Assembly: GCA_012510295.1 (NCBI GenBank)
Contig: JAAZID010000139.1
Location: forward strand, 1 to 12,820
Direction of reading: 5' to 3'
Length of the DNA stretch: 12,820 bases
Origin: Methanomicrobiales archaeon
GTDB taxonomy: Archaea; Halobacteriota; Methanomicrobia; Methanomicrobiales; Methanoculleaceae
Positions 6,402 through 12,820 of the stretch are shown here, piece after piece. Numbering within the stretch: position 1 is the stretch's first letter; each line of letters starts with the position of its first letter. A program made the position numbers and the translations under genes. The notes beneath the pieces were generated by a model, which saw nothing but the letters and a program-made list of their open reading frames with translations, had not been told where the DNA came from and did not search any database.

Positions 6402-7190
6402 ATGGACATGCGCCCATGCAGTGTAGCAGGAATGTTCTATCCTGCCGAGCCCCGACATCTGGAGCAGCTGCTGGAGACATTCTTCCAGGTGAGGGCCCCG
6501 GGTATCGACGCCCGGGGTATCGTCGCTCCCCATGCGGGTTACATCTACTCGGGGGAGACAGGAGCCTGTGCCTTCTCTACCATACCACCTGATTTCGACG
6601 GTACGTTTGTCGTCATCGGTCCAAGTCACCGGGGATACATGACCGCTGCCTCCGCTGTGCCGTGGGAGACCCCGTTTGGGGTTGTCGATACCGATACGGA
6701 GTTCATCGATGCACTGGATATCGATATCGATGAGGCGGCGCACCGGAATGAGCACTCTATCGAGGTGCAGCTACCTATCATCAGGTACCGGTTCCCGAGG
6801 GCGAGGATCGTCCCCATCATGATGGGAGACCAGGACTACGAGGCGGCGGCAGACCTCGCAGAACTCCTGCTCCAGGCGATAGACCGGACGGGAAGAGATG
6901 TGCGGATCGTCGCTTCAAGCGACTTCTCTCACTATCTTCCGGATGAGACGGCCCGCCGGCAGGATCTCTACGCGATCGACGCGCTCAAAGAACTGGATAT
7001 TCCGGAATTTTATCGCCGTCTCCAGGAGACCGGCGCCACGGTATGCGGCTATGGCCCGATAGCCGCCATGTGCATCGCATGCCGGGCGCTCGGCGCAGAG
7101 AGAGGGGAGCTGTTACGGTATACAACCAGCGGTGATGTGACGGGAGACTTCAATCAGGTAGTGGGGTATGCAGCGATAGCGGTGATCTGA
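6402..7190 (+). CDS. MEMO1 family protein (AmmeMemoRadiSam system protein B type)
   Basis: 262 residues. The family shares the fold of class III extradiol dioxygenases, but its archaeal function is unknown; human MEMO1 binds metal and has redox and signalling roles. Motifs seen: SVAGMFYPAE at the start, APHAGYIYSG (H44), GPSHRGY (H76), EHSIEVQLP (H118), SSDFSHYL (H177), CGYGPI, and TTSGDVTG near the end. The histidines H44, H76 and H177 match the human metal-site region. The cysteine of the human C-terminal site (Cys244) has no equivalent here. The start is uncertain: ATG 6402 and ATG 6408 are both possible, neither with a clear binding site, and the second gives the more usual N-terminus. 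It lies between rps2 and mevalonate kinase, whose TTG start directly follows its stop. Confidence 0.9.
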   Translation: MDMRPCSVAGMFYPAEPRHLEQLLETFFQVRAPGIDARGIVAPHAGYIYSGETGACAFSTIPPDFDGTFVVIGPSHRGYMTAASAVPWETPFGVVDTDTEFIDALDIDIDEAAHRNEHSIEVQLPIIRYRFPRARIVPIMMGDQDYEAAADLAELLLQAIDRTGRDVRIVASSDFSHYLPDETARRQDLYAIDALKELDIPEFYRRLQETGATVCGYGPIAAMCIACRALGAERGELLRYTTSGDVTGDFNQVVGYAAIAVI

Positions 7191-8060
7191 TTGGCAACAT
7201 GGAGCGCGCCGGGCAAGGTCTTCCTCTTCGGCGAGCACGCAGTGGTCTACGGAAAGCCCGGTGTAGCGATGGCGATAAAGCCCCGCGTCTTTGTCACGGT
7301 GCGAAAGTCCCGCAACCCGACACGACCCCGGTCACCCTACATCAACGAGTGTTTCAAGCGGATGGGTGTCCGGGGGAGCGTCTACGTCCACTCACAGCTC
7401 CAGAGCTCGTCAGGGCTCGGGTCGTCAGCCGCGGTGACAGTGGCGACCCTCTGTGCGATCAACGACGAGTTCGATCTCGGGCGGACCCGTGAGGCTATAG
7501 CGGATATGGCGTTTGCCATCGAGAGAAAAGTCCAGAAAGGGCGGGCGAGCCCTACCGACACATACGTCTCCACAAACGGCGGGATCGTGCTCATCACCGG
7601 GGACTCCAAACGACGGCTCCCTCCGCAGGGGTTACAGATCGTTATAGGAAACACCATGGTGCCGCATAGCACCGCAAAGATGGTGGAGCAGGTCGGAAAC
7701 CTCGCACGGGAACACCCCGATATCGCAAACCCTATACTGGATGCCATCGGCGCCGTGACGCTCAAAGCCCTCCATGCCATCAACCGCCCGAGGGAACTGG
7801 GGAGGTGCATGGATATGAACAACGCCCTCCTTGAGGCGCTCGGAGTGGGGCATCCCGCGAGCAGCAGGCTCGTGCTTGCGGCGAGGGCGAGCGGTGCCTA
7901 CGGGGCGAAGATAACGGGAGCGGGAGGCGGCGGCTGTATCATCGCACTCTGCCCACGGCGCGCGAAGAATCGGGTTGCCGGGGCTATCGAGGCCTGCGAG
8001 GGAAAAGCGATCATCACCACCATCGACACCGACGGCGCGAGAAAAGAGAAGCATGACTGA
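7191..8060 (+). CDS. mvk: Mevalonate kinase
   Basis: 289 residues of the GHMP kinase family. It phosphorylates mevalonate at O5 with ATP, the entry step to archaeal isoprenoid lipids. Motif 1 is APGKVFLFGEHAVVYG (6-21), the ATP-binding loop is SSSGLGSSAA (72-81), the SPTDTYVST segment (120-128) contains the likely catalytic Asp123, and motif 3 is ITGAGGGGC (241-249). The EHAVVYG form and position beside isopentenyl phosphate kinase favour mevalonate kinase over homoserine or galactokinase. TTG at 7191 is the start: GGTGATC at 7181-7187, at the end of the MEMO1-family gene, is a strong binding site four bases upstream. The end overlaps ipk by eight bases. Confidence 0.95.
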   Translation: MATWSAPGKVFLFGEHAVVYGKPGVAMAIKPRVFVTVRKSRNPTRPRSPYINECFKRMGVRGSVYVHSQLQSSSGLGSSAAVTVATLCAINDEFDLGRTREAIADMAFAIERKVQKGRASPTDTYVSTNGGIVLITGDSKRRLPPQGLQIVIGNTMVPHSTAKMVEQVGNLAREHPDIANPILDAIGAVTLKALHAINRPRELGRCMDMNNALLEALGVGHPASSRLVLAARASGAYGAKITGAGGGGCIIALCPRRAKNRVAGAIEACEGKAIITTIDTDGARKEKHD

Positions 8061-8814
8061 GACCGTTATACTGAAACTGGGGGGGAGCGTTATAACCGAT
8101 AAGTCAGGCGGATGTGCTATCGATCACGCCCGCCTGCACGAGATCGCGGATCAGATCGCACAGAACGCTCAGGCACTCGTTCTCGTCCACGGCGCAGGGT
8201 CGTGCGGGCATCCCGAGGCCCGGCGCTACAGGATAAACGATGGTCTCGATGGAGAGAACATCCCCGGGGTCTACCACACCCATGCCGCTGTATCCCGCCT
8301 GAACGCCGCGGTCGTCGATGCCCTGCGGGGTGCAGGCGTCGAGGCGATCGGTATCCACCCCCTCGACCTCGCTCTCGCTGAAAGCGGACGTCTGGTCTCG
8401 TTTGAGACCCGCCATATCGCCGAAATGACTGGACACGGCATTGTGCCCGTGCTGCACGGCGATGTGGTGATGGACCGCCAGAAGGGAGCCTGCATCGTCT
8501 CGGGGGATCAGCTGGTGACCCGGCTTGCCACTGCTCTCGGGAGCAGGCGTGTGGGGCTTGCGACCGACGTCGCGGGCGTCCTGCAGAACGGCGCAGTCGT
8601 CCCGCGTATCGATCGAAAGATAGTAGAGACACTCGATATCGGCGGATCGGGGAACACCGACGTGACCGGCGGCATGCGAGGTAAGATCGGGGAACTCCTG
8701 GCACTCGCCGATGCCGGCATCGATTCGCATATCTTCCATGTCTCAAAGGTCGGCCAATTCCTGGCCGGCGCCGGGCATGGCGGGACTATCGTGACCAGGA
8801 GAGGTATTTCATGA
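8053..8814 (+). CDS. ipk: Isopentenyl phosphate kinase
   Basis: 253 residues, amino acid kinase superfamily. It converts isopentenyl phosphate to isopentenyl diphosphate, the last step of the modified archaeal mevalonate route. Seen: the N-terminal KLGGSVITDK (K8, K17), HGAGSCGH (46-53) whose H53 is the His that binds the phosphate of the substrate and marks isopentenyl phosphate kinases, HGDVVMD, and DVTGGMRGK with K211. The usual motif has Phe where Cys51 stands. ATG at 8053 is chosen because the kinase core begins there. A reading from 7975 would only read the mvk gene in another frame. The gene overlaps the mvk stop by eight bases and its own stop overlaps the fni ATG, indicating one transcript. 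Confidence 0.95.
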   Translation: MTETVILKLGGSVITDKSGGCAIDHARLHEIADQIAQNAQALVLVHGAGSCGHPEARRYRINDGLDGENIPGVYHTHAAVSRLNAAVVDALRGAGVEAIGIHPLDLALAESGRLVSFETRHIAEMTGHGIVPVLHGDVVMDRQKGACIVSGDQLVTRLATALGSRRVGLATDVAGVLQNGAVVPRIDRKIVETLDIGGSGNTDVTGGMRGKIGELLALADAGIDSHIFHVSKVGQFLAGAGHGGTIVTRRGIS

Positions 8815-9863
8815 CCGAAGAGACAGCCACATCATCGCGGAAACGGGATCATCTGATGATCTGTTGCGAAAGGCCCATCGAGGCCGGGGATGCCGGCTTT
8901 GAAGATGTCCGGCTGGTCCATAACGCCCTCCCCGAGTGTGACATGGACGCGATCGAGACCCGGACCCGGTTCCTCGATAAAAACCTCTCCTCCCCTCTCT
9001 TCATTGCAGCGATGACCGGAGGACATCCGGATACCCTTGAGGTGAACCGGCGGCTTGCACGCGCAGCTGAGCGGTATAACCTCGGTATGGGTGTCGGTTC
9101 TCAGCGAGCGGCATTGGAAAGGCCCGAACTGGAGGATAGCTTCGTCGTCGTGCGGGAGGAGGCGCCCCATGCCTTCCTCTGCGCGAACCTCGGGATCATC
9201 CAGCTCCGCGACCACGGTATCGAGTGGGCAGAGCGAGCTGTCGATATGATCGAGGCGGATGCGATCGCCATTCACATCAACTCGCTTCAGGAAGCGATTC
9301 AGCCTGAAGGCGACCATAACGCTGAGGGATGCCTGGAAGCACTGCGCAACCTCTGCGAAGAATTCTCCTACCCGGTCATCGTGAAGGAGACGGGTTCGGG
9401 CATATCAGCCGGAACTGCATGGGTAATCCGGGAAGCAGGGGCAAGTGCCATCGATATCGGCGGGTACGGGGGAACGTCCTGGGCAAAGATCGAGTGCCTC
9501 AGGGCAAAAGACCCGGCCCTTGCCAGCCTCGGGAGGGCGTTCCTCTCCTGGGGTATACCGACGGTGGTGAGCCTCTGCGAAGTGCGGACGACAGGAAACC
9601 CGATTATTGCAACGGGTGGACTGCGGTCAGGTATAGATATCGCAAAGGCAATCGCGCTCGGGGCGGATCTCGGGGGCATGGCGCTCCCCCTCTTAAAGCC
9701 GGCTATGGAGAGTGATGACGCGCTCTCTGCGGCCATCGAGGCGATCCACCGCGAGCTCGAGATTGCGATGTTCCTGACAGGATCCAGGACAATACAGGAT
9801 CTTACACGCGCACGGACGTATATAACCGGACTGACCCGGCAGATGATTGAAAAGACCAGTTAA
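8811..9863 (+). CDS. fni: Isopentenyl-diphosphate delta-isomerase, type 2
   Basis: 350 residues, the usual length. This FMN- and NAD(P)H-dependent enzyme interconverts IPP and DMAPP in the cytoplasm and is unrelated to the type 1 enzyme of bacteria and animals. Domain: TIM barrel with SSRKRDHL (8-15) for diphosphate binding, AAMTGG (66-71), GVGSQRA (94-100), HINSLQEAIQPEGD (155-168) with the key Gln160, VKETGSG (191-197), GGTSW (220-224), and GGLRSG (269-274) with GADLGGMA for the FMN phosphate. All expected motifs are present. Its ATG overlaps the ipk stop (ATGA at 8811-8814). It ends 26 bases before the RNase J gene. Confidence 0.97.
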   Translation: MTEETATSSRKRDHLMICCERPIEAGDAGFEDVRLVHNALPECDMDAIETRTRFLDKNLSSPLFIAAMTGGHPDTLEVNRRLARAAERYNLGMGVGSQRAALERPELEDSFVVVREEAPHAFLCANLGIIQLRDHGIEWAERAVDMIEADAIAIHINSLQEAIQPEGDHNAEGCLEALRNLCEEFSYPVIVKETGSGISAGTAWVIREAGASAIDIGGYGGTSWAKIECLRAKDPALASLGRAFLSWGIPTVVSLCEVRTTGNPIIATGGLRSGIDIAKAIALGADLGGMALPLLKPAMESDDALSAAIEAIHRELEIAMFLTGSRTIQDLTRARTYITGLTRQMIEKTS

Positions 9864-9889
9864 TCACAAAATTCCTACAAGGAGACCAC

Positions 9890-11227
9890 ATGGATATTGA
9901 AATTATAGCAGTGGGCGGATATAACGAAGTCGGCAGAAATATGACTGCCGTCCGCTGCGGAAAAGAGATTGTCATCTTTGATATGGGCCTGCGCCTCGAC
10001 CAGGTGATGATCCATGAGGATGCTGATATTGAGAACATGCATTCTCTGGACCTGATCGAGATGAAAGCAATCCCCGATGACACCATCATGAACGCGATAG
10101 AGGGAAGTGTCAAGGCGATCGTCTGTTCACACGGGCACCTGGACCATATCGGTGCGATACCAAAGCTTGCGCACCGATACAACGCCCCGATCATCAGCAC
10201 ACCCTATACATCGGAACTGATCAGGCAGCAGATTGCAGGCGAACAGAAGTTCGGAGTGAATAATAAGCTCTTTGCCCTGAAAGCCGGGCAGCGCTACACC
10301 ATCTCCCCGCACATCACGCTCGAGTTTGTGCGGAGCCAGCACTCGATCATAGATACCGTCTTTCCGGTCCTGCACACCCCGCGGGGTGCTATCGTCTACG
10401 CATGCGACTTTAAACTCGACCGGACGCCGGTGCTCGGGGAACCGCCAGACTTCGCCCGCCTGCGCCAGCTCGGGAAGGAGGGTGTGCTCGCCCTGATCGT
10501 CGAGAGTACGAATATCGCCAATAAGGGGCGCTGCCCGAGCGAGAAGATCGCACGGGACCTCGTCAGGGATACCATTACGAGTTACGAGGATGATAAAAGC
10601 GCCATGTTCGTATCGACGTTCTCATCGCACATCGCTCGCGTCAAGACGATCGCTGAGTGTGCACACGAGATCGGGAGAAAACCGGTCCTTCTCGGGCGGT
10701 CGATGGAGCGGTACAGCTCGGCGGCCGAACAGCTGAAACTGGTAGGGTTCCCTGATACGCTCTCGATGTTTGGCAACCGGCGGACCGTCGACCGGACGCT
10801 CAGGCGGATCATGAAGACCGGGAAGGACAAGTTCCTCCCGATCGTGACCGGCCACCAGGGCGAGTCGGGGGCCATACTGACGAGGGTTGTTATGGGAGAT
10901 ACGCCCTACAGGCTGGAGAAGGGCGACAAGATACTCTTCTCCGCGAAGGTTATCCCGAACCCGATGAACTACGGGCAGCGCTACCTCGTCGAGGCACGCG
11001 CAAAGATGGCAGGCGTGCGGATATTTGATGAACTGCACGTCTCGGGTCACGCGTACCGGGAGGACCACTACGAGTTCCTGCACCTCTTAAACCCCCAGCA
11101 TGTCATACCGGCCCACGGTGATATCGATATGACCGGGAGTTACGCAAAGTTTTCGGAGGAACTCGGGTATACCCTTGGAAACGACCTTCACGTCCTGCGG
11201 AACGGTCAGAAGATTCCACTAAAGTAG
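9890..11227 (+). CDS. rnj: Archaeal ribonuclease J (metallo-beta-lactamase / beta-CASP)
   Basis: 445 residues, a normal size for euryarchaeal RNase J. These enzymes degrade RNA 5' to 3' and mature RNA ends, with two zinc ions. Metal motif 2 is HGHLDH (81-86), followed by the QHSI region, an ACDFKLD segment with a metal Asp, a beta-CASP domain in the middle (around GRCPSEK to TGHQGESGA), then VSGHA and a final PAHGD near the C-terminus. The start GGYNEVGRNMTAV is typical. GGAG at 9880-9883 precedes ATG at 9890. It lies between IPP isomerase and the prenyl synthase, so it is probably on the same message as the lipid genes, although it acts on RNA. Confidence 0.93.
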   Translation: MDIEIIAVGGYNEVGRNMTAVRCGKEIVIFDMGLRLDQVMIHEDADIENMHSLDLIEMKAIPDDTIMNAIEGSVKAIVCSHGHLDHIGAIPKLAHRYNAPIISTPYTSELIRQQIAGEQKFGVNNKLFALKAGQRYTISPHITLEFVRSQHSIIDTVFPVLHTPRGAIVYACDFKLDRTPVLGEPPDFARLRQLGKEGVLALIVESTNIANKGRCPSEKIARDLVRDTITSYEDDKSAMFVSTFSSHIARVKTIAECAHEIGRKPVLLGRSMERYSSAAEQLKLVGFPDTLSMFGNRRTVDRTLRRIMKTGKDKFLPIVTGHQGESGAILTRVVMGDTPYRLEKGDKILFSAKVIPNPMNYGQRYLVEARAKMAGVRIFDELHVSGHAYREDHYEFLHLLNPQHVIPAHGDIDMTGSYAKFSEELGYTLGNDLHVLRNGQKIPLK

Positions 11228-11238
11228 AGAGATCGGGC

Positions 11239-12204
11239 ATGACGACGCTTGAAGACTATCTGGGGAAGAACGCTGAGAGAATGGATAAAGTGATCAACCG
11301 CTACTTCGGGGATCTCCACGGGGATCTCTTCAAGGCGAGCGCTCACCTGCTGCTCGCCGGTGGAAAGAGGCTCCGGCCGGCGGTTGTTATACTCTCTGCG
11401 GATGCGGTGAAGAGTGGGAGCTCGGACGACCTGCTCCCGGCAGCTCTCGCGCTTGAACTGACGCACAACTTCACCCTCATCCATGATGACATCATGGATG
11501 GGGATGTCACCCGGCGCGGTGTCCCGACGGTGCATACGGTCTGGGGTGAACCGACGGCGATCCTCGCGGGAGATGTGTTGTATGCGAAGGCGTTTGAGTT
11601 TATATGCCTCTCTGACGCCGCGGATATCGCAAAAGTCCGGGCAACGACGATGCTTGCGCGGACGTGCACCGATATATGCGACGGGCAGAGCATGGATATA
11701 GCGTTTGAGACGAAGGATGACGTCTCGGAGATGGAGTACCTGGAGATGGTCAGCAAGAAGACCGGTGTGCTCTATGGTGCCGCCGCCGCCATCGGCGGGA
11801 TCCTCGCAGGCGCAAACACGGTCCAGGCTGATGCTCTCTACCAGTTCGGTGTGAACAGCGGTGTCGCCTTCCAGATACAGGATGACCTGATCGATCTCTA
11901 CGCGAGCAGCGAGAAGAGCGGGAAGGATCAGGCGTCGGATATCCGGGAGGGAAAACAGACCCTGATAGCGATCAAGGCCAGAGAGAAGGGGCTCGATCTC
12001 TCGTCGTACCGGAGGAAACTCACGGCAACGGAGATCGCCGACGTCATCACCCTGCTTGAGGATGCAGGCATCATCGACGAGGTCAGGGCGATAGCGGTTG
12101 AGCGGGCGACCGTGGCGAAGGAAGCGCTCTCGATCCTCCCGGATACGGAGGAGAGGCGCCTGCTCGGCGAGATCGCAGATTTCTTTATCGATCGGAGTTT
12201 CTGA
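11239..12204 (+). CDS. idsA: Geranylgeranyl (or farnesyl) diphosphate synthase, short-chain isoprenyl synthase
   Basis: 321 residues. It condenses IPP with allylic diphosphates to give the C20 (and C15) precursors of archaeal ether lipids. Signature elements: GGKRLRP (41-47), first aspartate-rich motif DDIMD (83-87), and second DDLID (215-219), preceded by the usual FQIQ. The residue five before the first motif is Phe78, the aromatic seen in archaeal GGPP synthases of this type, which favours a C15-C20 product; this is a family inference. ATG at 11239 lies 11 bases after the RNase J stop with a weak GAGAGATC upstream. The stop is five bases before gltX. Confidence 0.94.
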   Translation: MTTLEDYLGKNAERMDKVINRYFGDLHGDLFKASAHLLLAGGKRLRPAVVILSADAVKSGSSDDLLPAALALELTHNFTLIHDDIMDGDVTRRGVPTVHTVWGEPTAILAGDVLYAKAFEFICLSDAADIAKVRATTMLARTCTDICDGQSMDIAFETKDDVSEMEYLEMVSKKTGVLYGAAAAIGGILAGANTVQADALYQFGVNSGVAFQIQDDLIDLYASSEKSGKDQASDIREGKQTLIAIKAREKGLDLSSYRRKLTATEIADVITLLEDAGIIDEVRAIAVERATVAKEALSILPDTEERRLLGEIADFFIDRSF

Positions 12205-12209
12205 GGGAT

Positions 12210-12820
12210 ATGGACGCTGATCTCGAGCATCTGCTCTTCATATATGCCCTGCAGAATGCGGTGAAGCACAACAGCGCCCCGAAGAGCGGGGCGGTCATCG
12301 GCACGGTGCTCGGGAAGCACCCGGAGTTCCGGAGCCGGGCCCGCGAGATCGGTCCCCTGGCGGGGAAGGTCGCCGCGAAGGTGGCGGCCCTGAGCGACCT
12401 CGAGCGGGAGAGGATCCTCAAGGAGATCGCCCCCGAGCTCCTCGCTGAACTCACCGAGACCCATGAGCACACGCGGGAGCTTCCCGCCCTTCCGGGTGCG
12501 GAGGCCGGCGTCGTGATGCGGTTTGCGCCAAACCCGAGCGGGCCGCTCCATCTCGGGCACGCCCGGGCATCCATCCTGAACGACTACTACGTCAGGCGGT
12601 ATGGGGGCCGGTATGTCCTCCGCATCGAGGATACGGACCCACGGAGGGTTGACCCTGAGGCTTACGGGATGGTGCTTCATGATATCGAGTGGCTGGGACT
12701 CGGTATAACCGATATCGTCTACCAGAGTGACCGGCTTGATATCTACTACGACTGGTGCAAGAAACTCATCGAGATCGGTGGCGCTTACGTCTGTCTCTGT
12801 GACGCTGAGCGTTTCAGGGA
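12210..12820 (+). CDS. gltX: Glutamyl-tRNA synthetase, archaeal type, N-terminal part (3' end outside window)
   Basis: 203 codons open to the window end. The enzyme charges tRNA-Glu; archaeal forms are typically non-discriminating and also charge tRNA-Gln for later amidation (family knowledge). The first ~100 residues form the helical archaeal/eukaryotic N-terminal extension (start MDADLEHLLFIYALQNAVKH). The class I catalytic fold follows, with the HIGH-type motif HLGH (114-117) inside APNPSGPLHLGHARA (106-120), then RIEDTDPRR. The longer N-terminus separates it from bacterial GltX. ATG at 12210 follows GAGG at 12203-12206, which overlaps the idsA stop codon; the binding site is close, so the exact start is fairly but not fully certain. 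The KMSKS region lies beyond the window. Confidence 0.95.
   Translation, partial: MDADLEHLLFIYALQNAVKHNSAPKSGAVIGTVLGKHPEFRSRAREIGPLAGKVAAKVAALSDLERERILKEIAPELLAELTETHEHTRELPALPGAEAGVVMRFAPNPSGPLHLGHARASILNDYYVRRYGGRYVLRIEDTDPRRVDPEAYGMVLHDIEWLGLGITDIVYQSDRLDIYYDWCKKLIEIGGAYVCLCDAERFR

Noticed and set aside
6717..6731. Palindrome-like repeated GATATCGATATC run
   Set aside because: It lies inside the MEMO1-family gene and is explained by its Asp-Ile-Asp-Ile-Asp codons; no paired site elsewhere.
7975..8052. Upstream in-frame start for isopentenyl phosphate kinase
   Set aside because: It would add 26 residues read from the mvk coding region in another frame; the kinase core starts at ATG 8053.
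11928..12680. Minus-strand open frame (250 codons) across the idsA-gltX junction
   Set aside because: It crosses the ends of two well-supported genes on the other strand and its translation shows no family features.

Overview
The window reads as a chromosomal housekeeping locus of a GC-rich methanogenic euryarchaeon. The gene content and the iron-sulfur form of RNA polymerase subunit D point to the order Methanomicrobiales, perhaps Methanoculleus; the order and genus are inferences from memory, not a database match. Archaeal marks seen directly are ribosomal protein eL18, RNA polymerase subunits D, N and K, isopentenyl phosphate kinase, a type 2 IPP isomerase, archaeal RNase J and an archaeal-type glutamyl-tRNA synthetase. 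Every gene is on the + strand and spacing is very tight, often with overlapping stop and start codons. Ribosome binding sites match the GGAGGTGATC complement of the 16S rRNA 3' end.

Layout. (1) 2-349: the C-terminal third of a deoxyhypusine synthase family protein. (2) 350-508: a non-coding stretch with a GC-rich hairpin, a weak TATA-like site and a 66-base segment that can fold as a three-way junction. (3) 509-592: tRNA-Ser(GCU), which heads the translation/transcription cluster rps13, rps4, rps11, rpoD, rpl18e, rpl13, rps9, rpoN, tRNA-Pro(CGG), rpoK, eno, rps2 (to 6370). (4) 6402-12204: a MEMO1-family gene followed by an isoprenoid lipid cluster: mevalonate kinase, isopentenyl phosphate kinase, IPP isomerase type 2, RNase J, and geranylgeranyl (or related) diphosphate synthase. 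(5) 12210-12820: the start of gltX, cut by the window end.

How the genes fit together. The first block supplies small- and large-subunit ribosomal proteins and three RNA polymerase subunits, with enolase and two tRNAs in the same line. The second block holds steps of the archaeal mevalonate pathway: mevalonate phosphorylation, isopentenyl phosphate to IPP, IPP to DMAPP, then chain elongation to the C20 precursor of archaeal ether lipids. RNase J and the MEMO1-like protein are the two members whose place in the lipid block is not explained by known lipid chemistry.

No mobile element, CRISPR array, prophage, toxin or defence system was seen. The points most worth a second look are the foldable leader upstream of tRNA-Ser, the tRNA-Pro that begins at the base after the rpoN stop codon, the altered active-site motif of the deoxyhypusine synthase homologue, and the RNase J and MEMO1 genes in the lipid block.
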